DNA of 44,492 nt from Verrucomicrobiota bacterium (GTDB lineage: Bacteria; Verrucomicrobiota; Verrucomicrobiia; Limisphaerales; J093): NCBI GenBank assembly GCA_022710935.1, contig JAKLFY010000051.1, forward strand, positions 1 to 44,492. The letters run 5' to 3'. Numbering within the stretch: position 1 is the stretch's first letter; each line of letters opens with the position of its first letter. The notes beneath the pieces are model-generated. The model searched no databases, was not told the origin of the DNA, and was given only the letters and a program-made list of their open reading frames with translations. Below are positions 24,076-41,139 of this stretch, one piece after another. A program made the translations under genes and the position numbers.

Positions 24076-24441
24076 CTATATGACCTCCGGTGCCAGGGAG
24101 ATGATCTTCATGAACTTCCGATCGCGCAACTCGCGCGCCACCGGCCCGAAGATGCGGGTCCCGCGCGGGTTCTGCTCCTTGTCGATGATCACAATGGCGT
24201 TCGTGTCGAAGCGGAGGTACGAGCCGTCGCTGCGGTGTATGGCCTTGCGCGTGCGCACCACGACCGCCTCGACAACCTCTCCCTTCTTCACCGTCCCATC
24301 GGGAGTGGCTTCCTTGACATGGGCTTTGATGACATCGCCGACCCGCGCATAGCGCTGGTTGCGTCCGAGCACGCCGATCGCCGCGGCCCGCCGCGCTCCG
24401 GAATTGTCGGCCACCTCGAGAATGGAACGTACTTGCAGCAT
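24076..24441 (-). CDS. rplN: 50S ribosomal protein L14
   Basis: L14 contacts 16S rRNA in bridge B8. The 121-residue protein starts [20 protein letters not shown], then [20 protein letters not shown] and ends [12 protein letters not shown]. Length is normal. GAGGTG lies 4-9 bases before the ATG. Confidence 0.97.
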   Translation of the reverse strand: MLQVRSILEVADNSGARRAAAIGVLGRNQRYARVGDVIKAHVKEATPDGTVKKGEVVEAVVVRTRKAIHRSDGSYLRFDTNAIVIIDKEQNPRGTRIFGPVARELRDRKFMKIISLAPEVI

Positions 24442-24447
24442 AACACC

Positions 24448-24753
24448 TCACACTTCAGCCGCCGAACCCGCGCCGGGTTCGATCGGCTCGTGGCGCTCCA
24501 GGATTTCCACCAGGCGCCAGTTTTTGAGCTTCGACAGCGGCCGGGTCTCGGCAATCCGCACACGGTCGCCCAACCGGGCCGCGCTCTCTTCGTCGTGCGC
24601 GTACAGTTTCTTGAAGCGGGTGAGCACTTTCTTGAAACGCGGATGGCGAAAGCGGCGCTCGACGCGCACGACGATCGTCTTGGCCATCCGGTTGCCGATG
24701 ACCTGGCCCACGCGCTCTTTCCGATGATTCCGATTGGCAATCGTCTCAGGCAT
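24448..24753 (-). CDS. rpsQ: 30S ribosomal protein S17
   Basis: S17 is an OB-fold protein that stabilises the 5' domain of 16S rRNA. In the 101-residue product the core is RKERVGQVIGNRMAKTIVVR, KVLTRFKKLYAHDEE and AETRPLSKLKNWRLVEILER. It is slightly longer than usual, with an 8-10 residue N-terminal lead and a C-terminal tail rich in Ala and Glu. Confidence 0.96.
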   Translation of the reverse strand: MPETIANRNHRKERVGQVIGNRMAKTIVVRVERRFRHPRFKKVLTRFKKLYAHDEESAARLGDRVRIAETRPLSKLKNWRLVEILERHEPIEPGAGSAAEV

Positions 24754-24763
24754 ACATCCCCAC

Positions 24764-24961
24764 TTACGCTGACTTCTTTTTCAACGCTGTCAGTTGCGTC
24801 TCCACGCGCGCAATGTCGCGGCGGAGCGTCCGCAGCCGGGCGGGTTTCTCCAGTTGGCTGCTCGCCTTCTGGAGGTGCAGGTTGAACAGGTCTTGACGCA
24901 AGTCCCGGCTCAACGCCGCCAGTTCGACCGCCGTTTTGTCCTTCAATTCAGACATCTTCAT
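24764..24961 (-). CDS. rpmC: 50S ribosomal protein L29
   Basis: L29 is a two-helix protein at the exit tunnel and a docking site for trigger factor and SRP. The 65-residue product starts MKMSELKDKTAVELAALSRD and continues LRQDLFNLHLQKASSQLEKP, the family signature. ATG 24961 has AGGAG about 10 bases upstream; ATG 24955 (MSELKDK) is the alternative. The longer frame to 25075 only overlaps rplP. Confidence 0.94.
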   Translation of the reverse strand: MKMSELKDKTAVELAALSRDLRQDLFNLHLQKASSQLEKPARLRTLRRDIARVETQLTALKKKSA

Positions 24962-24977
24962 GATCAAGGCGCTCCTG

Positions 24978-25397
24978 CTACCCCAGCCGGTGCCGGGAAA
25001 TGAACTTGGTCTGGATCGGCAGCTTGGTGGCCGCCAGACGCAACGACTCGCGCGCCACCGCCTCCGGCACGCCATCCACCTCGAACAACACGGCGGCCGG
25101 CTTGATCACGGCGACCCACGATTCCACGGCGCCTTTGCCCGTGCCCATGCGGACCTCGAGCGGCTTCTTGGTGATCGGTTTGTCGGGAAAAACCCGTATC
25201 CACATCTTGCCACGCCGCTTCATGAATCGGCTGATGGCGACGCGGGCCGCCTCGATCTGCTTGGTGTCCAGCCAGCAGCGCTCGAGCGCTTGCAGTCCAT
25301 ACTCTCCGTAAGCCACCGCGTTCCCGCGCGTGGCCAACCCACTGCGGTTTCCACGCTGTTGTTTGCGGTACTTGACTCGGGCAGGCATCATCGGCAT
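24978..25397 (-). CDS. rplP: 50S ribosomal protein L16
   Basis: L16 shapes the A-site tRNA pocket of the 50S subunit. The 139-residue protein has [37 protein letters not shown] and [17 protein letters not shown] in family order. GAGGAGG 7 bases before the ATG at 25397 is one of the best ribosome-binding sites in the block. Confidence 0.97.
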   Translation of the reverse strand: MPMMPARVKYRKQQRGNRSGLATRGNAVAYGEYGLQALERCWLDTKQIEAARVAISRFMKRRGKMWIRVFPDKPITKKPLEVRMGTGKGAVESWVAVIKPAAVLFEVDGVPEAVARESLRLAATKLPIQTKFISRHRLG

Positions 25398-25414
25398 ATC
25401 AAATCCTCCTCAGA

Positions 25415-26083
25415 TCACCCGTTCGCTGCCGCAGCGACCGCCGCGGGGCGTTTCTCGACCTTCATTTCCCCACGGCAGATCCAGCACTTGACACCCAGCT
25501 TGCCATACATCGTGTTGGCCTCCGCAAATCCGTAACCGATCTTGGCCCGCAAGGTGTGCAGCGGAACGCGGCCCTCATGATACGATTCGGTGCGCGCCAA
25601 CTCGGCCCCGCCCAGACGTCCGGCGCAGCGGATCTTGATTCCGTCCGCCCCCTTGTCCATGGCGGTCTGGACCGCCTTCTTCATGGCCCGGCGGAACGAG
25701 ATGCGGCGCTCCAACTGCAGCGCGACATTCTCGGCCACCAACTGGGCGTCCAGATCGGGATCCTTGATTTCCTGAATGTCGACGTAGATTTCCTTGCCCG
25801 TCAACCGGCTCAGGTCCTCTTTGAGCTTGTCGATCTCGGCCCCTTTGCGGCCGATGACCACTCCCGGGCGAGCCGTGTAGATGGTGACGCGGCACCGATT
25901 CGCCGCCCGCTCGATCTGAATCCGCGGCACGGCGGCGGATTCGAGCTTCTTCTTGAGAATGTTGCGGATGGTCTTGTCCTCGACCAGCAGCCGGCCGAAC
26001 TCCTTCTTGCCGGCATACCACTTCGACAGCCAGTCTTTCGAGACCGCAATGCGCAAACCGACAGGATTTGTCTTCTGACCCAT
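25415..26083 (-). CDS. rpsC: 30S ribosomal protein S3
   Basis: S3 lines the mRNA entry channel and takes part in unwinding mRNA. The 222-residue protein starts [18 protein letters not shown]. The KH domain carries [20 protein letters not shown] and the C-terminal domain carries [20 protein letters not shown] and [20 protein letters not shown]. It lies 4 bases from rplV. Confidence 0.97.
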   Translation of the reverse strand: MGQKTNPVGLRIAVSKDWLSKWYAGKKEFGRLLVEDKTIRNILKKKLESAAVPRIQIERAANRCRVTIYTARPGVVIGRKGAEIDKLKEDLSRLTGKEIYVDIQEIKDPDLDAQLVAENVALQLERRISFRRAMKKAVQTAMDKGADGIKIRCAGRLGGAELARTESYHEGRVPLHTLRAKIGYGFAEANTMYGKLGVKCWICRGEMKVEKRPAAVAAAANG

Positions 26084-26087
26084 AATG

Positions 26088-26420
26088 TTAATGGTCCGAC
26101 AGGACGATCTTGATGTGACAATTGCGTTTGAGGACCGGTCCGGGGGAGCCTCGCGCCTTGGGCGTGAACCTCCTGAGAATCCCCGCCCGGCCCGCGACGG
26201 CCTCTTTCACACGCAGGGTCTCGGTCTTGAGGTTCTTGTTGTTCTCGGCGTTCGCAATGGCGGACTTGAGTGTCTTGGCGACCAGCCGCGCCGACTTGCG
26301 GGGGACCACCGCGAGCACCGCCATGGCCCGCTCGGCCGGCATGCCTTGGATTTGCCGCACAACCTCCCGCATCTTCTGCGGGGACATGCGTACGTTCCGG
26401 GTGATGGCGTGAACTTCCAT
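26088..26420 (-). CDS. rplV: 50S ribosomal protein L22
   Basis: L22 extends a beta hairpin into the exit tunnel (macrolide and arrest-peptide site). The 110-residue protein shows [34 protein letters not shown] and the hairpin end [26 protein letters not shown] lies 9 bases before the ATG. In the hairpin, the stretch [13 protein letters not shown] differs slightly from the common RAKGRA form. Confidence 0.96.
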   Translation of the reverse strand: MEVHAITRNVRMSPQKMREVVRQIQGMPAERAMAVLAVVPRKSARLVAKTLKSAIANAENNKNLKTETLRVKEAVAGRAGILRRFTPKARGSPGPVLKRNCHIKIVLSDH

Positions 26421-26432
26421 ATGTCTGCTCCC

Positions 26433-26714
26433 CTACTTGGCTTCCGCTTTCGCCGTGTGCGCGCCGTGCTTCCTGAACACGCGCGTCGGGGAAAACTCCC
26501 CGAGCCGATGCCCCACCATGTTCTCGGTGACAAACACCGGGCTGAAAATCTTCCCATTGTGCACGTTGAACGTCAGCCCGACAAACTCGGGCGTGATCAT
26601 CGATCGACGCGACCAGGTCTTGATCGGCGCCTTCGACTTCGCATCCTTGGCCTTCACGATCTTCTCCATCAAGTGATGGTCGATAAACGGGCCTTTTTTG
26701 ATCGAACGTCCCAT
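26433..26714 (-). CDS. rpsS: 30S ribosomal protein S19
   Basis: S19 pairs with S13 in the 30S head. The 93-residue protein starts [19 protein letters not shown], and has the signature [39 protein letters not shown]. Length and position (between rplB and rplV) are standard. Confidence 0.97.
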   Translation of the reverse strand: MGRSIKKGPFIDHHLMEKIVKAKDAKSKAPIKTWSRRSMITPEFVGLTFNVHNGKIFSPVFVTENMVGHRLGEFSPTRVFRKHGAHTAKAEAK

Positions 26715-26729
26715 AAAAAGAATCCCAGG

Positions 26730-27584
26730 TTACTTCAGCTTCATCGGGCGGCCATCGCGGCGGACCAGAATAAACCGATTCGAGTACTTGCTGCGAACGC
26801 GCGTCTTGTATCCCTTGGCCAAGAGCCCCCACGGCGAGGTCAATTGCTGCCAACCGCCGCCGCTCTTCGACTTGCCGGCCCCACCGCCGTTGGGATGATC
26901 GATCGGATTGCGCGCGACACCCCGCGTGATCGGACGGCGCCCGCGGTGGCGTGATCGCCCCGCCTTACCCAACACAATATTCTCGTGGTCGAGATTCCCC
27001 ACCTGGCCGATCGTGGCGTAACACGCCTCGTGGATCCGGCGGATCTCGCCCGACGGCAACCGCACCAGGGCGTAGCCTTGATCGCGGGACATGACGGACG
27101 CCTCGCCCCCAGCCGAGCGGACCAACTGGGCACCGCGCCCGGGCACGAGTTCGATCGCATGAATGGGCAGCCCGACTGGAATCGACTTGAGCGGCAGGCT
27201 GTTGCCAACCTCAGGGGCCGCGTCCGGTCCGGACACAACCCGCGCACCCACCTTCAGCCCGTTCGGGGCAACGATGTAGCGCTTGTCCCCATCCGCATAC
27301 TTCACCAGCGCCAGACGCGCGCTCCGGATCGGGTCATACTCGATGGCCTCGACCGTGGCTTCCACACCGCGTTTGTTCCGCTTGAAATCGACCAGCCGGA
27401 TCTTCTGCTTGTGGCCCCGGCCAATGCCCCGGGCTGTCACCCGGCCGTAGCAGTTCCGTCCCCCGGTCTTCTTCCGCGTGACGACCAGGCGCTTCTCCGG
27501 CTTGGTCTTGGTGATTTCCCGATAGTCCGCCACCGTGGCGTAGCGGGTCGACGGGGTTAAGGGTCGAAATGATTTAACAGGCAT
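26730..27584 (-). CDS. rplB: 50S ribosomal protein L2
   Basis: L2 is needed for subunit joining and peptidyl-transferase assembly. The 284-residue protein starts MPVKSFRPLTPSTRYATV, and carries YVIAPNGLKVGARVVSG and the active-region motif ARNPIDHPNGGGAGKSKSGG. In E. coli the motif is NPVDHPHGGGEG; here the second His is Asn, while the first (catalysis-linked) His is kept. ATG 27584 with AAGGA upstream was preferred to a TTG at 27590 that adds two residues. Confidence 0.96.
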   Translation of the reverse strand: MPVKSFRPLTPSTRYATVADYREITKTKPEKRLVVTRKKTGGRNCYGRVTARGIGRGHKQKIRLVDFKRNKRGVEATVEAIEYDPIRSARLALVKYADGDKRYIVAPNGLKVGARVVSGPDAAPEVGNSLPLKSIPVGLPIHAIELVPGRGAQLVRSAGGEASVMSRDQGYALVRLPSGEIRRIHEACYATIGQVGNLDHENIVLGKAGRSRHRGRRPITRGVARNPIDHPNGGGAGKSKSGGGWQQLTSPWGLLAKGYKTRVRSKYSNRFILVRRDGRPMKLK

Positions 27585-27593
27585 AACCAATCC

Positions 27594-27875
27594 TTAAGTC
27601 AGCACAATCTTGTCCCCCTTCTTCAGGGTGACAATGGCCTTCTTCCAGCCGGGCGATCGCCCCGCCTGGTGTGTGCGTTGGCGTCGCGCCTTGCCACGAA
27701 CGTTCAGGGTCTGAATGCCGACGACCTTCACCTTGAACAGTTCCGTCACCGCCCGACGGATCTGGGTCTTGTTCGCACGGCGGTCGGCGACCACCGTGTA
27801 CTGGTTGCAGCGGTCGGACTGGATACTGCCCTTCTCGGTGAGACGAGCTGTTTTGATGATCTCGAAGGGGCTCAT
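27594..27875 (-). CDS. rplW: 50S ribosomal protein L23
   Basis: L23 is the main exit-tunnel docking site for trigger factor, SRP and Sec. The 93-residue protein starts MSPFEIIKTARLTEKGSIQS, followed by YTVVADRRANKTQIRRAVTE and LFKVKVVGIQTLNVRGKARR. Length is normal, and it lies 1 base after rplD. Confidence 0.96.
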   Translation of the reverse strand: MSPFEIIKTARLTEKGSIQSDRCNQYTVVADRRANKTQIRRAVTELFKVKVVGIQTLNVRGKARRQRTHQAGRSPGWKKAIVTLKKGDKIVLT

Positions 27876-27876
27876 G

Positions 27877-28497
27877 TTACTTCAAACGTTGCTCGACCTG
27901 CTCGAATGCGGGACGGGTGAAAAGGAGTTTGTCGTAGCGCAGCACCTGGTAGGTGTTCAGGTTGCTCCCGGTCGTGACTTCAACCTTCGGAAGGTTTCTC
28001 GATGCCAGCAGGAGATTCTTGTCCGCGGCCTCACAGACCACCAGGAGACTGCCCTGCAACTGCAGCGCGGCCAAAACACCGGCCAACTCGCGCGTCCTCG
28101 GCGCGCTCAGGGTCAGACCCTCCACGAGGACCACGTCTCCGGCCTTCAGCCGTTCGCTCAGCGCCTTCCGCAACGCAACCAATTTCGTCGAGCGGGAGAG
28201 CTTGCTGCCGAATGACCGCGGCTTGGGGCCGAACACAACGCCGCCTCCGACCCACAAAGGCGACTGGAATGAGCCCGCGCGAGCTCGTCCGGTCCCCTTC
28301 TGGCGCCACGGCTTGCGGCCCGTTCCGCTGACTTCGCCCATCGTCTTGGTCGAGGCGTTGCCCTGACGCCGGTTGGCCAGATGCGCGACGACCACGTCGT
28401 GAACGGCCTGCGTGCCTTTGCCACCCTCGGGCAGCGGGAAGCTCACTTCCAACTCGCCGGCCGCATGACCCTGCATGTCCTGAATCGTCAGTCTCAT
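27877..28497 (-). CDS. rplD: 50S ribosomal protein L4
   Basis: L4 contributes to the exit-tunnel constriction and in some bacteria represses the S10 operon. The 206-residue protein contains [20 protein letters not shown], the extended tunnel loop [20 protein letters not shown], and the C-terminal [18 protein letters not shown]. Normal length. No S10-type leader hairpin is possible here because rpsJ is only 22 bases from fusA. Confidence 0.96.
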   Translation of the reverse strand: MRLTIQDMQGHAAGELEVSFPLPEGGKGTQAVHDVVVAHLANRRQGNASTKTMGEVSGTGRKPWRQKGTGRARAGSFQSPLWVGGGVVFGPKPRSFGSKLSRSTKLVALRKALSERLKAGDVVLVEGLTLSAPRTRELAGVLAALQLQGSLLVVCEAADKNLLLASRNLPKVEVTTGSNLNTYQVLRYDKLLFTRPAFEQVEQRLK

Positions 28498-28506
28498 GGC
28501 GATGCC

Positions 28507-29238
28507 TTATCGTTTACCACCCTTGGCTCCGGCCTTGCCCTCGGCCTTGGCCGCCTCTTTGGCCTTGGCTGCCGCGGCCAGAGCTTGCCGCCGCTCCTCG
28601 GCTTTCGCCTTCGGAAACTTCTTGGATTCCCGGATGACCACGTAGTCTCCGCACGCGCCCGGTATGGCGCCCTTGACCAGAAGCAAATTGTCGGCCTCCA
28701 TCACCTGGACCACCTCGAGGTTCTGAATGGTCCTTTGAACCCGGCCCATGTGGCCCGGCATGCGGGTCCCGCGCATCACCGTGCCCGGGAACAGGCGCTG
28801 ACCGATCGCGCCCGGCCGCCGGTGCCAGCCCTTCGAGCCGTGGGTGCTGTCGCCCCCGCGGAAGTTGTGTCGCTTGACCACGCCCTCGAACCCGCGGCCC
28901 TTGGTGATGCCGATCGCATCCACAAAGTCGCCCGCGGCGAACACGGCGGGCCCCACGACATCGCCCGGCTTCACGGCCAGGGAGAATCCGCGGAATTCGC
29001 GGATCCGGCGAACGGGCGTGCCGCCCTGCTTGCGGATGTGGCCCAGGAGCCCCTTGGCAATCCGCTGCTCCTTTTGCCCATCGAAACCGAGCTGAACCGC
29101 GTCGTAGCCGTCGGTCGCGACCGTCTTGCACTGCAGCACGCAATTGGGTCCCGCCAGCACAACGGTCACCGGCACAAGATTACCGTGCGCGTCGTAGACG
29201 CGAGTCTGTCCAAGTTTCTTTCCGAGCAAACCAATCAT
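28507..29238 (-). CDS. rplC: 50S ribosomal protein L3 with Ala/Lys tail
   Basis: L3 reaches the peptidyl-transferase centre. The 243-residue protein starts MIGLLGKKLGQTRVYDAHGN and has the signature GRGFEGVVKRHNFRGGDSTH and GSKGWHRRPGAIGQRLFPGT. The last ~35 residues are Ala/Lys/Glu-rich (AAAAKAKEAAKAEGKAGAKG), an addition beyond the usual ~205-210 residues. The extension is probably surface exposed and disordered. Confidence 0.96.
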   Translation of the reverse strand: MIGLLGKKLGQTRVYDAHGNLVPVTVVLAGPNCVLQCKTVATDGYDAVQLGFDGQKEQRIAKGLLGHIRKQGGTPVRRIREFRGFSLAVKPGDVVGPAVFAAGDFVDAIGITKGRGFEGVVKRHNFRGGDSTHGSKGWHRRPGAIGQRLFPGTVMRGTRMPGHMGRVQRTIQNLEVVQVMEADNLLLVKGAIPGACGDYVVIRESKKFPKAKAEERRQALAAAAKAKEAAKAEGKAGAKGGKR

Positions 29239-29241
29239 AAC

Positions 29242-29550
29242 CTAAATCTTGATCGTGATGTCCACCCCCGCGGGCAGATTGAGCTTCTTCAACTCGTCCA
29301 CCGTCTTGGCGGTCGGCTCCAAAATGTCCAGGAGACGCTTATGCGTCCGCTGCTCGAACGTTTCCATCGACTTCTTGTCGGCATGGGGCGAGCGCTGGAC
29401 CGTGAACCGCTCGACGCGTGTGGGGAGCGGGATCGGTCCGGCCACCATTGCGCCCGTGCGCTTCACGGTCTCCACGATGTCACGAACCGACTGGTCAATG
29501 ACGCGATGATCGTACGCTTTGAGGCGGATGCGGATACGTTGTGCAGCCAT
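29242..29550 (-). CDS. rpsJ: 30S ribosomal protein S10
   Basis: S10 is in the 30S head and, as NusE, joins NusB in antitermination. The 102-residue protein starts [19 protein letters not shown] and has [38 protein letters not shown], the family signature. It follows fusA with a 22-base gap, so str and S10 genes run on without the usual break; tuf is not between them. Confidence 0.97.
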   Translation of the reverse strand: MAAQRIRIRLKAYDHRVIDQSVRDIVETVKRTGAMVAGPIPLPTRVERFTVQRSPHADKKSMETFEQRTHKRLLDILEPTAKTVDELKKLNLPAGVDITIKI

Positions 29551-29572
29551 ACAAAGATCAAAGGTTTCAAGT

Positions 29573-31693
29573 TCAACTGCGCGCGGCCTTCGGCTTGGCC
29601 GAGTCCAAAATCGCCGTCAGGATGTTCGCCGGCACCGGCTCGAACGACTGCGGCTCCATCGAGTACGCCGCGCGCCCCTTCGAGAGCGACCGGATCGCCG
29701 TCGCGTACCCGAACATCTCGCTCAGCGGCACGCGGGCGTGCAAGCTCGTGGCGTTGTTCTTCGCCTCGATGCTGGCAATCTTGCCGCGGCGCCGGTTCAG
29801 ATCACCGAGCAGATCGCCCTGGTATTCCTCGGGCGTGGTGCATTCCACTTTCATGATCGGCTCGAGCAGGATCGGGCCGGCCTTCTTCGCGGCGTCCTTC
29901 AGAGCAAAGATACCCGCCATCTTGAACGCCAATTCGCTGGAGTCAACCTCGTGGTACGTGCCGTCGACGATCGCAATCTTCAGGTCCACCATGCGATAGC
30001 CAGCCAGCACCCCGCCCGCAATGGCCTCCTCCAATCCATGCACCACCGCCGGAATGTACTCCTTGGGAATCGCGCCGCCGACGATCTCGTTGGCAATCTC
30101 GACTCCCTTGCCGCGCTCGTTGGGACGCAGCGTGATCACCGCATGCCCGTACTGCCCGCGCCCGCCGCTCTGGCGGATGAATTTGCCTTCGCCCTCCGCC
30201 GCCCGGCTGATTGTCTCGCGGTACGCGATCTGGGGCGCCCCCGCATTGGCCTGCACCTTGAACTCGCGGGAGAGCCGGTCGCGAATGATCTCGAGATGCA
30301 ACTCTCCCATGCCGGCAATGATCAGTTCGCCCGTCTCGCTGTCCGTGTAGACCCGGAAAGTCGGGTCCTCCTCGGCCAACCGCTGAAGCCCCTCGCTCAT
30401 CTTGTCGCGGTCCAGCTTGGTCTTGGGCTCGACCGCCATGGAAATCACCGGCTCCGGGAACGTCGGAGGCTCGAGAAGGACCTGCGCCTCCTCGTCGCAG
30501 AGGGTGTCTCCCGTGATGATGTTCTTCAGGCCGACCAGAGCCGCGATGTCGCCACAGTACACGTTCTGGACGTCGATCCGCTCGTCGGCCTGGATCATCA
30601 TCACCCGGTTGATGCGCTCGCGCTTGCGGGTCCGCGGGTTGTAGATCAGGTCGCCTTTGCGGATCTGGCCCCTGTACACGCGGAAGAAAACCAGCTTGCC
30701 CACGAAGGGATCGGTCCAAAGCTTGAATGCCAGGGCGCAAAACGGACCCTCGTCGTCAGAGACCACCTCGACCGGCTGATCCGCGCCGCTCCGGTCCAGG
30801 GCGGTCGGGGGTGGAACATCGAGCGGGGATGGCAGATAATCCACGACCGCGTCCACCAGCGGTTGCACCCCCCGTTTCTTGAACGCCGACCCGCACAGGA
30901 CGGGGACGAACTCGATCTTGCACGTCAGACGCCGAATCGCCCGCTTGAGCACATCGGGCGGAATCGGGCGGTCCTCGATGACGAGGCCGGCAATTTCGTC
31001 GTCCTTGTTCGACACGGCGTCAACCAGTTCCGCCAAGGCCATGGCCGCGCGCTCGCGATGCGCCTCGGGGATTTCGGCGACCGTGTATCGCAGGCCGATC
31101 TCGTCGGCTTCGTCGTAGAGGACGGCCTTCTGGTTCACGACGTCGATCACACCGTTGAAGCCGTCCTCCTGGCCGATCGGAATTGTGACGGCGTAGGCGT
31201 AGGCGCCGAGCTTCTTGCGCATCTCCCACACGGCGTTCTCGAAATTCGCACCCACGCGATCCATCTTGTTGACGAAGGCGATGCGCGGGACGCGGTATTT
31301 GGTCGCCTGGCGCCAGACAGTCTCAGACTGGGGCTGAACGCCGGCCACTCCGCAAAAGACGGCCACGGCGCCGTCGAGCACGCGCATGGACCGCTCGACT
31401 TCCGCCGTGAAGTCCACGTGGCCCGGCGTGTCGATGACGTTGATCCGGTGAGGAATGTTGTCGAAGAGCTTGACCATCCCCTCGGACTTCTGGGTCCAGT
31501 AGCAGGTGGTGGCGGCGGACGTGATGGTGATGCCGCGCTCGCGCTCCTGCTCCATCCAGTCCGTGACGGTGTTCCCGTCATCGACGTCGCCCATGCGGTG
31601 AATGAGCCCCGTGTAAAAGAGGATGCGTTCCGTGGTCGTCGTCTTGCCGGCGTCGATGTGAGCCGCGATCCCGATGTTTCGGGTGTGCTCCAT
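29573..31693 (-). CDS. fusA: Elongation factor G
   Basis: EF-G drives GTP-dependent translocation of tRNA and mRNA, and ribosome recycling. The 706-residue product has G1 [16 protein letters not shown]2 [12 protein letters not shown]3 DTPGHVDF, G4 NKMDR, and the domain IV loop [15 protein letters not shown] 31693 ([12 protein letters not shown]) is the family start; the open frame to 32050 covers rpsG on another frame and has no similarity. The 127 bases to rpsG hold a terminator-like hairpin (31765-31800), so fusA may be less expressed than rpsLG unless read-through or an own promoter compensates. No clear Shine-Dalgarno. Confidence 0.97.
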   Translation of the reverse strand: MEHTRNIGIAAHIDAGKTTTTERILFYTGLIHRMGDVDDGNTVTDWMEQERERGITITSAATTCYWTQKSEGMVKLFDNIPHRINVIDTPGHVDFTAEVERSMRVLDGAVAVFCGVAGVQPQSETVWRQATKYRVPRIAFVNKMDRVGANFENAVWEMRKKLGAYAYAVTIPIGQEDGFNGVIDVVNQKAVLYDEADEIGLRYTVAEIPEAHRERAAMALAELVDAVSNKDDEIAGLVIEDRPIPPDVLKRAIRRLTCKIEFVPVLCGSAFKKRGVQPLVDAVVDYLPSPLDVPPPTALDRSGADQPVEVVSDDEGPFCALAFKLWTDPFVGKLVFFRVYRGQIRKGDLIYNPRTRKRERINRVMMIQADERIDVQNVYCGDIAALVGLKNIITGDTLCDEEAQVLLEPPTFPEPVISMAVEPKTKLDRDKMSEGLQRLAEEDPTFRVYTDSETGELIIAGMGELHLEIIRDRLSREFKVQANAGAPQIAYRETISRAAEGEGKFIRQSGGRGQYGHAVITLRPNERGKGVEIANEIVGGAIPKEYIPAVVHGLEEAIAGGVLAGYRMVDLKIAIVDGTYHEVDSSELAFKMAGIFALKDAAKKAGPILLEPIMKVECTTPEEYQGDLLGDLNRRRGKIASIEAKNNATSLHARVPLSEMFGYATAIRSLSKGRAAYSMEPQSFEPVPANILTAILDSAKPKAARS

Positions 31694-31764
31694 CGTGTAT
31701 CGCCGGCGAGGCGAGTTCACGGTCTGGCGGTCGTCCGTCACAGTTGTGGTTGCTATGGCCACGG

Positions 31765-31800
31765 AAAAAAAGAGACCCCGATTCCACTCGGCCTTCGGGG
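31765..31800 (-). terminator. Terminator-like hairpin between rpsG and fusA
   Basis: On the minus strand CCCCGA (31800-31795) pairs with TCGGGG (31781-31776), followed after TCTC by seven T residues (31771-31765). The 6-bp stem and 4-base gap make it weaker than the terminator at 6609-6640, so partial termination is more likely than a full stop. It lies 21 bases past the rpsG stop codon. Confidence 0.5.
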
Positions 31801-31820
31801 CGAATCCGACAAAGACTCCG

Positions 31821-32294
31821 CTACCAGCGGAAGTGGGCAAAGGCTTTGTTCGCCTGTGCCATCTTGTGCACGTCATCCCGCTTGCGGATGGCGTTGCCCT
31901 GGCCCTGGTACGCTTCAAGGATTTCGGCGGCCAGGGCCTGCCGCATCGGAACGCCCTTGCGGGCATCCGCAAAATCCACAATCCAACGCATGGCGAGGGA
32001 AACCTGCCGGTCGCTCGGGACTTCGAGCGGCACCTGGTAGGTCGCCCCACCCACCCGGCGGGGCTTCACTTCGAGCCGCGGCTTGGCGTTGTCCACCGCC
32101 CGCTGCAGCACATCGAGCGGATTCACGGCCAGATCCTTGGCCGCAATCTCGTCGAACGCCCCGTAGACGATCCCTTGCGCCACGTTCTTCTCACCCCACT
32201 TCATGACCATGCTGACCAAACGCGACACCAAAGCGGAATGGTACTTCGGATCGGGAGTGATCGGTCGTTTAAATGCTCGGCGACGTCGCGACAT
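31821..32294 (-). CDS. rpsG: 30S ribosomal protein S7
   Basis: S7 starts assembly of the 30S head and, in E. coli, represses the str operon. The 157-residue protein shows ITPDPKYHSALVSRLVSMVM, NPLDVLQRAVDNAKPRLEVK, RRVGGATYQVPLEV and ends RKRDDVHKMAQANKAFAHFR. Length is normal. GGAG lies 9 bases before the ATG. Confidence 0.97.
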   Translation of the reverse strand: MSRRRRAFKRPITPDPKYHSALVSRLVSMVMKWGEKNVAQGIVYGAFDEIAAKDLAVNPLDVLQRAVDNAKPRLEVKPRRVGGATYQVPLEVPSDRQVSLAMRWIVDFADARKGVPMRQALAAEILEAYQGQGNAIRKRDDVHKMAQANKAFAHFRW

Positions 32295-32313
32295 AAAAAA
32301 TCTCCGCGCGGTT

Positions 32314-32718
32314 CTAGGCGGCGGCCGCGGCCGCCGCAGGTTTGCCGGTCTTCGGGCGCTTCACCCCGTACTTGGACCGGCTGACGCGACGCTTCTCCAC
32401 ACCCGCGGCGTCCAGGGTGCCGCGCACGATGTGGTACCTCACCCCCGGAAGATCCTTCACGCGCCCTCCGCGCACCAGGACGATCGAGTGCTCCTGGAGG
32501 GTGTGCCCCTCATCGGGAATGTAGGCGATGACCTCATGCCCGTTGGTGAGCCGCACCTTCGCCACCTTCCGCATCGCGGAGTTCGGTTTCTTGGGCGTGC
32601 GGGTCATGACCTGCAGACAGACCCCCCGGCGAAACGGCGCATTTTGCAGGGCGGGTGACTTGCCCTTGTAACGCAGCTTCGCCCGGCCTTTACGCACGAG
32701 TTGGTTGATGGTCGGCAT
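32314..32718 (-). CDS. rpsL: 30S ribosomal protein S12
   Basis: S12 is at the decoding centre. The 134-residue protein starts [20 protein letters not shown] and has [19 protein letters not shown] and [17 protein letters not shown]. The two lysines whose change gives streptomycin resistance in E. coli (KPNSA and VKDLPG contexts) are both Lys here, so wild-type drug sensitivity at S12 is expected. The C-terminus ends in seven alanines. It is first after the rpoC/rpsL promoter and hairpin. Confidence 0.97.
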   Translation of the reverse strand: MPTINQLVRKGRAKLRYKGKSPALQNAPFRRGVCLQVMTRTPKKPNSAMRKVAKVRLTNGHEVIAYIPDEGHTLQEHSIVLVRGGRVKDLPGVRYHIVRGTLDAAGVEKRRVSRSKYGVKRPKTGKPAAAAAAA

Positions 32719-32746
32719 CGCAAATGAATCGAGTCGTGACCGCTGA

Positions 32747-32769
32747 CCGCCGTCCGACGCGGACGGCGG
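32747..32769 (-). promoter_or_regulatory. Hairpin in the rpsL leader
   Basis: CCGCCGTCC (32747-32755) and GGACGGCGG (32761-32769) form a perfect 9-bp stem with a 5-base loop. On the minus strand the T tract lies before the stem, so it is not an intrinsic terminator of rpoC. It would be near the 5' end of a transcript from the promoter at 32787-32814 and could protect the message or serve as a regulatory site. The stem resembles the REP-like core. Confidence 0.6.
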
Positions 32770-32786
32770 AAAAAAACGGAGCGCGG

Positions 32787-32814
32787 ATCATAGCAGGGAG
32801 CACTTCCGCTGCAA
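32787..32814 (-). promoter_or_regulatory. Promoter for rpsL-rpsG-fusA (str) genes
   Basis: On the minus strand TTGCAG (32814-32809) and TATGAT (32792-32787) are spaced by 16 bases, and the -10 box is preceded by TGC, giving an extended -10 (TGCTATGAT). It lies in the 132-base rpoC/rpsL spacer and directs transcription toward rpsL with a predicted start near 32780. An internal promoter would give ribosomal genes more transcript than rpoBC, as in many bacteria. Confidence 0.6.
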
Positions 32815-32850
32815 CAAGTATTTCAACTTTTTTACGCCGTTTCATTTCGA

Positions 32851-36981
<4,131 letters not shown>

Positions 36982-37020
36982 AGACAAATGGGGTCAAAGG
37001 CTTGAACCGATCACCGCTCC

Positions 37021-40917
<3,897 letters not shown>

Positions 40918-41084
40918 TCGTTCCCCTCTGGTTAGACCGACGTGCTATCGGTCAGATTCTCTGCGTTAGACAACATTATGCCGGGGTCCCCGCTTGCCCA
41001 CGGAAACTCGCCGGCAACTCGATTTTGATCAAACTAATCGTCGGAGGATTCGTTCCAACGGACAATACTCTGCGCTCTCGAATG

Positions 41085-41128
41085 CCGCCGGCGCGGCGGG
41101 AGTGGTTCCACCCCCCGCCGCGCGGCGG
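41085..41128 (-). promoter_or_regulatory. Long hairpin between rplL and rpoB
   Basis: CCGCCGGCGCGGCGGG (41085-41100) pairs with CCCGCCGCGCGGCGG (41114-41128), 15 bp with one bulged G and a 13-base loop whose own ends can pair. It starts 12 bases past the rplL stop codon. No T tract follows. In E. coli the same spacer holds an attenuator and an RNase III site that lower rpoBC output, so an analogous role is plausible. The rest of 40918-41139 shows no gene and no clean promoter. Confidence 0.65.
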
Positions 41129-41139
41129 ACGAACGATTG

